A stretch of DNA of 64,000 nucleotides, from the NCBI RefSeq assembly GCF_016862515.1, contig NZ_BONC01000016.1, positions 1 through 64,000 on the forward strand, in the 5' to 3' direction. The notes under the pieces are model-generated. The model was not told the origin of the DNA. It searched no databases and was given only the letters and a program-made list of their open reading frames with translations. This document shows, in pieces, positions 27,032 to 35,438 of this stretch. Position 1 is the stretch's first letter. Each line of letters starts with the position of its first letter. A program made the translations under genes and the position numbers. The stretch is from Asanoa iriomotensis. GTDB lineage: Bacteria; Actinomycetota; Actinomycetes; Mycobacteriales; Micromonosporaceae.

Positions 27032-27370
27032 TCAGTGGTGCCTGAACCGCTGAAGCTCGATGGAAGACGAGTGCAGCGCGTCGGCGATGGCGATGGCGGT
27101 GGCGAGCAGCCGGTGGCCGACGTCGACCGGCGTGGCGTGCCTCCAATCCCAGTGACCTGGTTCGGGAGCGGAGACGAACCAGAGTGTCCCGTGGAAGTTC
27201 AGGAACAACGCCCCGCCGACTTCCGGGGCGAGCAGGGTCAGGGGTTGCGTGGCGCAGGTGATGAGGCAGTGGCAGTTCGAGTCGTTGTAGGTCAGTCGGG
27301 GCTGGCCACGGTGAGCCGGGCACCGGCAGTCACAGTCCTGCTCGTACGGCCGGAGAAAGGTCGAGTACAT
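27032..27370 (-). CDS. Small Cys-rich protein, copy 2 of a tandem pair
   Basis: 112 residues from ATG 27370 behind GGAG. The N-terminus has CDCRCPAH and, 15 residues later, CHCLITCATQPLTL. This spacing of six Cys and one His suggests a metal site. The rest is a beta-rich domain (GALFLNFHGTLWFVS) and a C-terminal helix. It is a clear paralogue of the 27443-27772 gene just upstream, sharing CDCRCP, TCATQP and GALFL. No known family was recognised. Confidence 0.7.
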   Translation of the reverse strand: MYSTFLRPYEQDCDCRCPAHRGQPRLTYNDSNCHCLITCATQPLTLLAPEVGGALFLNFHGTLWFVSAPEPGHWDWRHATPVDVGHRLLATAIAIADALHSSSIELQRFRHH

Positions 27371-27403
27371 GGGGGTCTCCTTTGTGATGAAGCGCAAAAG
27401 GGT

Positions 27404-27430
27404 GGTGGGCCGCCCAGAGGGCGGCCCACC
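27404..27430 (-). terminator. Intrinsic terminator between the two Cys-rich paralogues
   Basis: Perfect 12-base arms (27404-27415 and 27419-27430) with a 3-base loop. On the minus strand the stem is followed by ACCCTTTT. It ends transcription of the upstream copy, so the downstream copy may have its own promoter or be reached by read-through. Confidence 0.85.
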
Positions 27431-27442
27431 GGTGGGGACGGG

Positions 27443-27772
27443 TTAGCGGAGAGTCGGACCGATGGACTGCGCCGCGTGGCGGAGCAGACGCTCGAGGACT
27501 TGGCTGGCCTCGAAGAAGTCGTGCCGGGTGTCAATCTCACCGGCAGAGTCCCAGGCCCAGCTCCCGTGGCCGAGGGAGTCGACGTACAACAGGTTCCCGG
27601 CCGTGTCGAGGAACAACGCGCAGTTCCATTGCTCGACGATCAGGGTCATGGGCTGGGTGGCGCAGGTGACGCTGCAGCCGCAGGCGGCCTCGGTGTAGGT
27701 GTTGCGCGGGCGGCGGTAGTGGAGTGGGCAGCGGCAGTCGCAGAGCCGCTCGCGTGGTGGCGTGTACGGCAT
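27443..27772 (-). CDS. Small Cys-rich protein, copy 1 of a tandem pair
   Basis: 109 residues from ATG 27772 with GGGAGATCTG upstream. The Cys pattern is the same as in its neighbour: CDCRCPLH, then CGCSVTCATQPMTL, then a beta domain with CALFLDTAGNLLYVD and a C-terminal helix. The duplicated motif suggests a zinc or other metal site. The function is unknown and no database family was recognised. It lies between DUF932 and its paralogue in the element's cargo. Confidence 0.7.
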   Translation of the reverse strand: MPYTPPRERLCDCRCPLHYRRPRNTYTEAACGCSVTCATQPMTLIVEQWNCALFLDTAGNLLYVDSLGHGSWAWDSAGEIDTRHDFFEASQVLERLLRHAAQSIGPTLR

Positions 27773-27835
27773 CAGATCTCCCGAAGAGTCAATCCGCTGG
27801 GCCGCAGACAGCGGCTTGAGCGGCGAGGATGCGGT

Positions 27836-28825
27836 TCAGAGCGTCAGCAGGTCGAAGGCGCGTAGTTTGAGCTCGCCGACGTTGCCGGTCAGAACGCGTT
27901 GGGCGCGAACGGTGTCGTTCTTGGCCGGCTGGTGGTGGTCGAGGTACTCGACGATCGCCTGGTATCCCGCCCAGCGCGTGCCACGGATCGCTGCTTGGGT
28001 GTCGGCCTCTCGGATCAGGTACTTGAGGGTGCCGAGTCGCTGCTTGGCGTTCTTCTTGGTGCCGTCCGAGGCGTTGTCGGCGATCGGCCAGATCTTCGCG
28101 ATCGTGTTCTCGAACTCGGCCATGGCCAGCGTCTCGTTCATCATTCGTTCCGCGGCATGCTCGAACTCCCCTAGATAGGTCCACATCAGGCCTAGGGCTT
28201 CGCGGGCTTGGGTGATCTGGGAGTTCACATTGCTGGTGTGGCGGAACACGTAGGTCCCGACGGCGTTTTGGAATGCTGCCCGTTGGGTGTTGGCGCAGAC
28301 GACCCGGATAGGGCTCGCGTCGACTCGTAGCGCTGCGGTGCCGTCGTGGGACGTGGTGGCCACCAGATACAGGTCGAGTCGGTCGACGCCGGCGATGTGC
28401 ATGGCCGAGGGCAGTTTCATGGTCACGAACACGCTCTTGCCCCTGCGCAGGCTGCCGGCGGTCTCGAAGTGGGCGCCTCCGACCTCGTCGACGAGGCGAT
28501 CGAGGATCTCAGCGCATTGCTCGTTCTGGACGACGCCGTACTCGTCGCCGACGATGCCCAGGTACTCGGTCTCTCCGGTGACAGGGTTGCGGCGGACTGT
28601 CATCCGTTTGTCGTCGCAGGCGATCTGTGTTTCGGTCCCGTTGACGGTGTCGATCCCGACGAGGCGGATCTTTCTCACGCCCCAGTTGCCGAGGAACGCT
28701 TTCGCCATGATCTCTTCGGCGCTCATGGTGGTCTCGGTGACGGTGCCGAGGCGATGCCATGCGGAGATGCGGGCGGTTGCGAAGGCGGTCTGACCGTTGG
28801 CGAACGTTTCGAGTTCGTGCGGCAC
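27836..28825 (-). CDS. DUF932 domain protein
   Basis: 329 residues from GTG 28825, chosen because AAAGGAGAACC lies directly before it. The family pattern is clear: AWHRLGTVTETTMSAEEIM near the start, then GDEYGVVQNEQCAEILD, SVFVTMKLP, LVATTSHDGTAALRV and CANTQRAAF. DUF932 (phage/plasmid-like protein) occurs widely on conjugative plasmids and phages. Its role is not established. Confidence 0.88.
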   Translation of the reverse strand: MPHELETFANGQTAFATARISAWHRLGTVTETTMSAEEIMAKAFLGNWGVRKIRLVGIDTVNGTETQIACDDKRMTVRRNPVTGETEYLGIVGDEYGVVQNEQCAEILDRLVDEVGGAHFETAGSLRRGKSVFVTMKLPSAMHIAGVDRLDLYLVATTSHDGTAALRVDASPIRVVCANTQRAAFQNAVGTYVFRHTSNVNSQITQAREALGLMWTYLGEFEHAAERMMNETLAMAEFENTIAKIWPIADNASDGTKKNAKQRLGTLKYLIREADTQAAIRGTRWAGYQAIVEYLDHHQPAKNDTVRAQRVLTGNVGELKLRAFDLLTL

Positions 28826-28853
28826 GGTTCTCCTTTCGTGAACGTGAAGGAGG

Positions 28854-28878
28854 GGGGCCGAGCGCACGGCTCGGCCCC
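28854..28878 (-). terminator. Hairpin between the winged-helix gene and DUF932
   Basis: Arms of 10 bases (28854-28863 and 28869-28878), 5-base loop, no T-run. It is placed just before the DUF932 ribosome site and may end the upstream transcript or act as an attenuator. Confidence 0.65.
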
Positions 28879-29012
28879 TGGGATGGGTGATCGGATCAGC
28901 AGACGCCCGACGTGACGCCTAAGGGTTGCCGAGACCGCTCCGGTGGGCGATGACGGCTGACGTCGGTCAGCAGCGGGTGTTCGTGCGCGGTGTGAAGGCC
29001 CACCCGGATGGC

Positions 29013-30029
29013 TCAGCTGTTGCCGTCGTCGCTGCCCGTCGCTGGGTAGACGAAGCGCTGCGGTGTCTCCGTGTGTAGGCGGATCCGTCCGGCTAGCGCG
29101 GCCTTCGCGCAGTTGTTGCGGACAGCGCCCGAGCTCACGTCGCGGCCGCCGAGCTCCTCGCTGATGCCGTGGGCGATCTCTTGCGGGCTCAGTGGCTGAC
29201 CGGGCCGGGCGGCCAGATAGCCTACGGTCAGTGCCTCGAGTTCGCCTTTGGCGAACGGACGGTTTCCGTCGGTGTTGACGGTTTCGGCGGCGCCGGCAGT
29301 CACGGGCCTCGGGGTTCGGGCGGCGCGGATGACTTGTCCGCAGGTCTGGCACCGTGGCGGTGCCGGGTTCGGGTCCACCGCGCTTGCCCTCGCTGGTCCG
29401 GCCATCCACCGCTGCGACGATTCGCCGTCTTGTTGCGGGATGCGGCGGGCAGCATCTGCCTGCTCCATGGCAGCCAGGAGGCGTATGACCGTGGCGTGGC
29501 CGAATCCGCTGTCCTGGACGATGGTGTCGAGCGTGGCGCCATTGTCGCCGTGGTCGCTCAGGACTCCCTTGATCGCCATGACCTTGCGGTCGCCGGGCCG
29601 GCTGACCGGGGCAACCTGGTCCGGCGCGGGTTGGTCGTTCTGCTCGACGTCATCGCGGCCACGGCCGTCGTCGCTGTCCTCAGCTCCACCGTCACCGTCC
29701 GGCTGAGGAGCCTGATCCGAACTGTCGTCGGCTCCGGGCTCGGTGTTGGTCTCGCTCTCGCGGGTTGGGACCGCTTCCGGATCCGGCGCCGGTTGCTCGG
29801 TCGGCGGGGGCGTCGCGACGACCCACTGCGTCGAGGTGCCGTCGCTGGACGCGTCGGCGCCTTCGGCCGGGGCGACAAGACCGGCGTCGTGAAGGGCTTT
29901 GACGGCACGGCCTGTGGTGGCGCGGGATTTGCCGGATTTCTCCGCCAGCTCCTCGGCTGTGCCCTGGCCGAGTTCGACCAGCGCGTCGAGGACCGCCTTT
30001 GCGGTTGGTGACAGGGCCGGGTGTTCCAT
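29013..30029 (-). CDS. Multi-winged-helix DNA-binding protein
   Basis: 338 residues from ATG 30029 with GAAGGAGG upstream. Three helix-turn-helix-like segments are visible: TAKAVLDALVELGQGTAEEL followed by SGKSRATTGRAVKAL (N-terminal, MarR/IclR-like); KGVLSDHGDNGATLDTIVQD (middle); and LSPQEIAHGISEELGGR (C-terminal). A long acidic Asp/Pro/Glu linker joins the first two. CQTCGQ precedes the last. Probably an element regulator. Its operator is not identified. Confidence 0.72.
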   Translation of the reverse strand: MEHPALSPTAKAVLDALVELGQGTAEELAEKSGKSRATTGRAVKALHDAGLVAPAEGADASSDGTSTQWVVATPPPTEQPAPDPEAVPTRESETNTEPGADDSSDQAPQPDGDGGAEDSDDGRGRDDVEQNDQPAPDQVAPVSRPGDRKVMAIKGVLSDHGDNGATLDTIVQDSGFGHATVIRLLAAMEQADAARRIPQQDGESSQRWMAGPARASAVDPNPAPPRCQTCGQVIRAARTPRPVTAGAAETVNTDGNRPFAKGELEALTVGYLAARPGQPLSPQEIAHGISEELGGRDVSSGAVRNNCAKAALAGRIRLHTETPQRFVYPATGSDDGNS

Positions 30030-30140
30030 GGTGCGTCCTCCTTCGGGAGTCTGCGGGTGGCTGGACAGAACGGTCGTTTCGTCCTGTCGGTTTCGGTACG
30101 ACTGCGGCATCAGCGCCGTGTTCGGGTCGCCGAGCTGAGC

Positions 30141-30866
30141 TCAGGCCGTCAGCTCTGCCCGTTCGGCAGGGCTGAGGTGGACGGGGCGGCGGTTGTTCCA
30201 TTCGGGCGAGTGCCGTAACCGCCACCAGCGCAGAAGCGCCCGGCAGGCGGTTGCGAGGTCTTCGCATTGCGGCAGCCTGTCGGCGGTGCCCTTGGGGTGG
30301 TGGTCCGGACTGGTGCTCGCCGTCGGCAGCCAACCGGCGTCGATGCGGCGGATCTCGCCCAGGATCCGAGCGGGGTAGGGGACCTGGAACGCTGCGGCGG
30401 CCTCGGCGTCCACGAACATCAACCAGGTGTTCGCGGGTTGGCGGCGAAGCATGGCCACGCCGTAGGACGGGTCACCGGGCTGGAGGAGCAGGTAGCGTTC
30501 ATCGCCGTCGCCGATCGTCCGGTGACTGCGCCATCCCTGGTACGCCTCGACTAGGAGCTCGCCCAGGACGGTGTGCTGCTCGCTAGCGGCGTAGATGTCC
30601 GCGATGGCTTGCAACTGTCCGGCGTACCGGATGTGGACGCCCGCGCACAGCAGTTGCTGTGCCGCGTTGCTGCGCTCAGCCAACCCGTTGACTGCCTTGT
30701 CGAGTGCGCTGGAGCTGTCGTTGAACCGCAATGTGATCTTGTGAAGCAATGTGGCGAGTTCGCCGCAGGTGTCGTCGCGTGCGGTGTCGTGGCGCCACAG
30801 ATGGTCGGGCAGAACGTCGTCGGTTGCGGCCGCGATCCATCGCAGTGCGGGGTCGGTCAGGAACAT
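30141..30866 (-). CDS. Uncharacterised element protein
   Basis: 241 residues from ATG 30866 behind GAGGAGA. It is mostly helical in the first half (TCGELATLLHKITLRFNDSS) and beta-rich in the middle (RYLLLQPGDPSYGVAML). It has no membrane segment, signal or nucleotide motif. It is flanked upstream by a hairpin and belongs to the cargo run on the minus strand. The coding frame is well supported by its ribosome site and codon bias. Confidence 0.7.
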   Translation of the reverse strand: MFLTDPALRWIAAATDDVLPDHLWRHDTARDDTCGELATLLHKITLRFNDSSSALDKAVNGLAERSNAAQQLLCAGVHIRYAGQLQAIADIYAASEQHTVLGELLVEAYQGWRSHRTIGDGDERYLLLQPGDPSYGVAMLRRQPANTWLMFVDAEAAAAFQVPYPARILGEIRRIDAGWLPTASTSPDHHPKGTADRLPQCEDLATACRALLRWWRLRHSPEWNNRRPVHLSPAERAELTA

Positions 30867-30899
30867 GGGGTCTCCTCGTCGGTCCTCGATGGACAGGGA

Positions 30900-30931
30900 A
30901 CGGCCGGCCGCAGCGATGCTGGGCCGGCCGT
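30900..30931 (-). terminator. Long hairpin between two cargo genes
   Basis: Arms of 10 bases (30900-30909 and 30922-30931). The loop itself folds further (CAGC/GCTG around GAT), giving a near-continuous stem. There is no T-run. Confidence 0.7.
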
Positions 30932-30941
30932 GGGCGGGGTG

Positions 30942-31643
30942 TCAGGCGAGGGCAACGGCGCAGAGTCGCGCGTTGGAGCGCAGGCGGCGCAGATAGACGC
31001 AGGCATCGTTGAGGAATCGGAGGCGGTCGGCGAGGGACGGGCCGGCGGGTTGTAGAAGGCGGCCGTCTGTGGTGATCAGGGCGTCGCCGACGAGCGCGGT
31101 GCGCCAGTGCAGGCCGGTGTAGGTTGCTTCGCTGGCCTGGTAGAGGGCGAGTTCGTAGGGGTCGAAGGTGTGGCCGCCGCTGTGGGCGAGCATCGCGAGG
31201 ACCCGTGGCTGTTGTTCGAAGCGGCGGCGGGCCTCGGCGAGTGTGACCTTGTCTGGCGCGGCGTGGTGTTGGGCGAGGAGGTCCTCCCACGGCCGGGCGT
31301 TCGGTGTCGTCGTGGCGATGTAGGCGTGGAAGGCCTGCCACCGGTTGCGGGCGTCGTCGGCGGCGCGGGCGGCGGTGGTGGTGAGGTCAAGGCGGCTCTT
31401 TCGGCCGCCGGCGGCGACGGTGTAACCGCTGAGGCGGAGGGCGGCGTCGAGCAGGAAGTAGCCGAACCAGCGGGTGAGCCAGCCGACGAGGCGGCGGTGC
31501 CTTACGTGGTAACGGCGTGAGGGTGTGCCGTGGGCGTGAAGCAGATCGTTGATCTTCTCCGAGGCGGCGAACCAGTCGGCGTCATCGCCGTCTGCGAAGC
31601 AGACGGTGACCACGCGTGCGGCCATGGGGGTGTTGGTGGGCAC
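30942..31643 (-). CDS. Uncharacterised element protein
   Basis: 233 residues from GTG 31643 with GGGAGC upstream (an ATG at 31625 is also possible). It begins with a beta-alpha-beta segment (VVTVCFADGDDADWFAASEK), has one hydrophobic stretch (WFGYFLLDAALRLSG), then a helical C-terminal half. No family was recognised. The gene starts 290 bases downstream of the replication-relaxation gene; that gap carries CTGTCAG repeats. Confidence 0.65.
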   Translation of the reverse strand: MPTNTPMAARVVTVCFADGDDADWFAASEKINDLLHAHGTPSRRYHVRHRRLVGWLTRWFGYFLLDAALRLSGYTVAAGGRKSRLDLTTTAARAADDARNRWQAFHAYIATTTPNARPWEDLLAQHHAAPDKVTLAEARRRFEQQPRVLAMLAHSGGHTFDPYELALYQASEATYTGLHWRTALVGDALITTDGRLLQPAGPSLADRLRFLNDACVYLRRLRSNARLCAVALA

Positions 31644-31859
31644 GACAGGTGCTCCCTTCGCGGCAGGTGGGCATGGCGAGGTGTCGCCACAGACGCGCGT
31701 CTGTTCGCGGCGGGCTGCCCTGTGGGCGCTGAACCTGGATGGCCAGCCGACCAAAGAGGTGGGCTGGTGATCCTGCGAGCGCGGGCATGCGCCGGGTGGG
31801 AGACGGGCGGTGGCGCGAGCAGAAAGAAATGGATGTGCCGAGCACCGTAGCCGCGCGAC

Positions 31860-31937
31860 CTGACAGGCCCAGCTGACACAAAATCCGCTGACCTGCACCG
31901 ATGAGGCTGATGGTGTTGCCCTGTCAGGGCCTGTCAG
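31860..31937. repeat. CTGTCAG/CTGACAG repeat cluster A
   Basis: CTGACAG at 31860-31866 and two direct CTGTCAG copies 10 bases apart (31921-31927, 31931-31937), with near-copies at 31873 and 31888. It lies in the 290-base gap (31644-31933) between the replication-relaxation gene and the next gene; the last copy overlaps the former's stop. No gene was seen in that gap. Confidence 0.75.
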
Positions 31938-32794
31938 GCCACAAAGACGCCGTCGACGAAGTTGGGGTTGTCGGCGACGGCTTGCCCGTGGTCGCTGGGC
32001 AGTTCGATCAGCCGGAGTCGTTGGGTGCCGTTGCCGGGCAGCCAGACGGTCTCGGCCGGGTCGCTGTCGTGGGTGGCCGTGGCGGTGGGCACGTCGGCAT
32101 GCCGGAGACGCAGGCGCCCGTGGAGGTGGTCCTCGCGCGCCGCGCTCGGCAGCCAGAACAGGACCGGGTACCGGGGGCCGCCGCGGCGGGCGAGGTCCGC
32201 GTACCGGTCGAGCTTGGCCACCACACGCGCGAGGGGCTCGCTGCCTGAGTCGGCTTCCAGGAAGAAACCGGCGGTGATCCCGCCGACGCTCCACAGGCCG
32301 TGCCCGTCCGCGGTGATGGTGCGGAACTGCCTGGCGGCGGTGACCTCGGACCACCATCGGTCGAGTCGGGCATCGGCGTTCGCGCGCGTGTGGGCGCACA
32401 GGCGGACGCTGAACTCGTTTGCCGTCAGCAGATGGGTCAGATGCGGGTTCGCGGACAGTCGGTTGATGCGTTGCCTGCTGGAGCGCAGGGTTGGTTCGGG
32501 CAGGTCGTGTGCGGCGGCTTGGAATCGGTGACCATCGTGGCCGAGGGTCCAGTGCCATGGCTGGCTGCCGCCGCCGGCGCGGGCGAACCGAAATCGCTCG
32601 AGCAGGCCGAGAGCGCGTAGCTCGTTGAGGCGGATCTGGCAGGTGCGGCGGGCGAGGAACAGCAGTCGGTGAATCTGGTCCGTGGTGAGGACCAGGTGGT
32701 CGTCAAGCAGTTGCAGTAGCCGCCGGTCGCGGTCGGTGATGTGGGGGTAGATGGCCAGCAGGCTGGAACGGTATTGAGGCATGGGCTGGATCAC
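31934..32794 (-). CDS. Replication-relaxation family protein
   Basis: 286 residues from GTG 32794, or 282 from ATG 32782. The opening winged helix (ITDRDRRLLQLLDDHLVLTT, then QIHRLLF and RRTCQIRLNELRALGLLERF) is the signature of plasmid replication-relaxation proteins. The rest resembles a degenerate nuclease-like domain (FFLEADSGSEPLARVVAKLD followed by RYADL). Such proteins sit next to coupling ATPases in actinomycete elements and are suspected to take the relaxase role, though this is not proven. Confidence 0.8.
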   Translation of the reverse strand: MIQPMPQYRSSLLAIYPHITDRDRRLLQLLDDHLVLTTDQIHRLLFLARRTCQIRLNELRALGLLERFRFARAGGGSQPWHWTLGHDGHRFQAAAHDLPEPTLRSSRQRINRLSANPHLTHLLTANEFSVRLCAHTRANADARLDRWWSEVTAARQFRTITADGHGLWSVGGITAGFFLEADSGSEPLARVVAKLDRYADLARRGGPRYPVLFWLPSAAREDHLHGRLRLRHADVPTATATHDSDPAETVWLPGNGTQRLRLIELPSDHGQAVADNPNFVDGVFVA

Positions 32795-32990
32795 CCCTGG
32801 AGAGAGAGTCCCGTAGGGAGTCTGGATTCATTGATCTTGGTGGCTGTGCTCGCAGCGGCCAGGGTTCTCGCAGCCCGGGGCGCATATGCCTCCGGGCGGG
32901 AGGGCTCGTCTGTGGCCTCGGATCGTGGACGCCCCCAGACGAGCCCCCAATGCCGCACCCAAGCGAGTGCTGAGACGAGGCCGGTGCCGG

Positions 32991-35438
32991 TCAGCGTTGT
33001 TCGGATAGCCGGCGTCGCATGGCGGTGCGCGCGAGTTGTTGCATGGGCGGCTCGTCACCAGGTGCGTGCTTCGCTGCGCACGCCTGACGGATGGCAGTTG
33101 CCTCGCCGACGATCGGCACGGGTGGGTTGGTGATGAAGGTGAACGCGGGCAGCTCGCGGTTGCCGACCAGTAGTCTGGCGGCGCCGGTGAACGCGTCGAG
33201 GTGGGCGAGGTCGTGTTCGTCGATCTCGGGTTTGGTGTGCCGCGACAGTTCTCGGGCGTCGGCGGGATCGATGGTGAAGTACAGCTTCGACCGGGCGTTG
33301 GCCGAGATGGCTGCGGCGACGTCCTTGGGCAGTTGGGCCAGATGCTGGTGGGCCAGGACCATGCCGAGACGGAAGCCGCGGGCCTCGGCCAGCATGTCTC
33401 CGACGCTGCCGGGCAGCGTGAGGAAGTTCTGGCACTCCTCCACATAGAGGGTGGCGTCTTTGCGCTGATCCTCGGGGATCCTCGCTCGCGCGGTGGCAGC
33501 CTGCCACACACGGGCGACGATCAGCGAGCCGAGGATCCTCATGGTGTCCTCGCCGAGGATTCCTTTCGGCAGTCGGCACAGCAGGACTCCGCCGTCGAGG
33601 ACGCGGCCCATGTCGAACGAGCTGTGGGCGTTGCCGATCACCGATTTGACGAAGTCCCGCAGCAGGAACGCTCTCAACCTGGCCAGGACAGGTGCGATGA
33701 CCTGGCCGCGGAACTGCTCGTTGATGCTGTCGTACCAGATCCAGAAGCCGCCGAGGCCGTCCGGGTCGTCCAGGCCGTGCGTGAACCGGGCCCGGAATTC
33801 GCGGTCCTGGAGCAGGGAAGGCACGAGGCTCAGGGTGGGTCGCGCGTGCCGCATGAGGGTCAGGCAGGCCACGCGCATGGTGTCGTCCATGCGCGGCCCC
33901 CACTGCCCTTGGAAGATCTTGGCAAAGATGCCGACGAGGTTGTCGACAGCGAGGTGCGGATCCCCACGATCGTCGAGGGGGTTGAAGCAGGCTGGGTTGT
34001 CCTGATCGGGGTCGATGAGGACGATCTTGTCGGCGTAGGAGGCGGGGAGCCGGTCGAGGATGTCGGTGACCAGGTCGCCGCGCGGGTCGACGACGACGGT
34101 GCCGCGGCCGGCCTTGATGTCGCCGAGGATCATGCTCAGTAGCAGGGTGGACTTGCCGGCGCCGGTCTTGCCGACGATGTGGATGTGCTGGCGGGTGTCG
34201 AGAGTGTGTACTCCAACGCTGGCTCGGCCGAGCTGTGAGCGGCCCAGGAGTTTGACGCCGCGGCCGCCGGACGGGATTTGGGCTGGCGCGGGGACCGCTT
34301 TCGCGCGGGCACGGTCGAGGCCCGGCACCGCGAGGTCTTGTGGCAGCGCGGCCATCGCGGCGAGCTCGGGGACGGTGGCCAGGAATCCGCGCCGGAGCCG
34401 GCGGGCCGCCAGCGCGGTGACCGGCGAGGGCAGCCGCAGCCGCCGAAGCCGGTTGGGACCGGTGTAGGTGGCGGAGGCGGCCGCGATCGAGTGCGCGAGC
34501 CCGGCGAGGCGTTCGCGGCCCTGACGGCGGCGGTTAGCGCTGGCGGAGGCCGGTGTTTCGGCGGCCACGGCGTATCGCACGGCGATCTCCAGGTGCGGCA
34601 CTGTGGTCGCTTTGGCGACCATGGCACGGACGATCGTGGAGGCGACCGGATCCCGATCGCCCGCACGCGTCGTGGTGGTCGAGGCGGCACCCGGTTTGGA
34701 CGGGCCAGGGAGGAGCACCTCGAGAAGCCACAGCAGCGGCTGGGCCACTAGGCGCGCGATAACGGTCGCGATCAGGGCGGCCGGGTCGTTGCGGCCGGGT
34801 TGCCCGCTGGCAGCCGATTCCCGTGCTCGGCGGACGCGTCGAGGTGCTGCCGGCCGGGCCAGGATCTGGACGCAGGCGTGCTCGCGGTTCCGGACCTGCG
34901 CCCCGGCGGCGAGGAGTGCCCGCAGCGGGTCGCTGTCGTGGTCGACGCGCAGCGGTAGCACGTCGCCGTGCTGCGGCCAGTAGGCCCCGCCCGCCTGCTC
35001 AACGGCAGTCTCCGGAATGGGCGGGGCGGCGTCGGAGACGGCGACGGTCGCGGCGGGCCACGCCGCCCGGGCGGCGGCTTCGACCGCGCCTGGCGGCACG
35101 GTGCCGGGCACCCAGACACGGATCGTCAGGGCTCGGGCGGACCACGCGTATTCCCATGCCACGTGCGGCGTCCCGAAGAGTCGGCGCCGCCACACCGAAG
35201 GAGTGAGGACGCCGACCATGGTGGTCCAGAACACCGCAGCCGACTCCGCCGTCACCTCAGGAGGTGCAGCAATGCTTAGCAGCCGGGCGTCCGCCGCCCA
35301 CCGTTGGTGCCGCCACGCGAATAACTGCTGACGGCCTGCTGTTGCCGCTGCGGTGACTGCGACAGCGACCAGTGCCAGCCATGGCCGCGCCGCGAGCCAT
35401 GCCCAGGCGTCGACCGGCCATGTCGGGGCGTTGGTCAT
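32991..35438 (-). CDS. VirD4/TraG-like conjugative coupling ATPase
   Basis: 815 residues from ATG 35438. A membrane helix lies near the N-terminus (PWLALVAVAVTAAATAG), then a periplasmic or linker part, then the motor: Walker A VGKTGAGKST near residue 425 and Walker B TLYVEECQNFL near 665, with GFRLGMVLAHQHLAQLP after it. The ATPase links the DNA substrate to the secretion channel at the membrane. The start overlaps the virB4-like stop by 4 bases (ATGA). The role follows from family and context. Confidence 0.88.
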   Translation of the reverse strand: MTNAPTWPVDAWAWLAARPWLALVAVAVTAAATAGRQQLFAWRHQRWAADARLLSIAAPPEVTAESAAVFWTTMVGVLTPSVWRRRLFGTPHVAWEYAWSARALTIRVWVPGTVPPGAVEAAARAAWPAATVAVSDAAPPIPETAVEQAGGAYWPQHGDVLPLRVDHDSDPLRALLAAGAQVRNREHACVQILARPAAPRRVRRARESAASGQPGRNDPAALIATVIARLVAQPLLWLLEVLLPGPSKPGAASTTTTRAGDRDPVASTIVRAMVAKATTVPHLEIAVRYAVAAETPASASANRRRQGRERLAGLAHSIAAASATYTGPNRLRRLRLPSPVTALAARRLRRGFLATVPELAAMAALPQDLAVPGLDRARAKAVPAPAQIPSGGRGVKLLGRSQLGRASVGVHTLDTRQHIHIVGKTGAGKSTLLLSMILGDIKAGRGTVVVDPRGDLVTDILDRLPASYADKIVLIDPDQDNPACFNPLDDRGDPHLAVDNLVGIFAKIFQGQWGPRMDDTMRVACLTLMRHARPTLSLVPSLLQDREFRARFTHGLDDPDGLGGFWIWYDSINEQFRGQVIAPVLARLRAFLLRDFVKSVIGNAHSSFDMGRVLDGGVLLCRLPKGILGEDTMRILGSLIVARVWQAATARARIPEDQRKDATLYVEECQNFLTLPGSVGDMLAEARGFRLGMVLAHQHLAQLPKDVAAAISANARSKLYFTIDPADARELSRHTKPEIDEHDLAHLDAFTGAARLLVGNRELPAFTFITNPPVPIVGEATAIRQACAAKHAPGDEPPMQQLARTAMRRRLSEQR

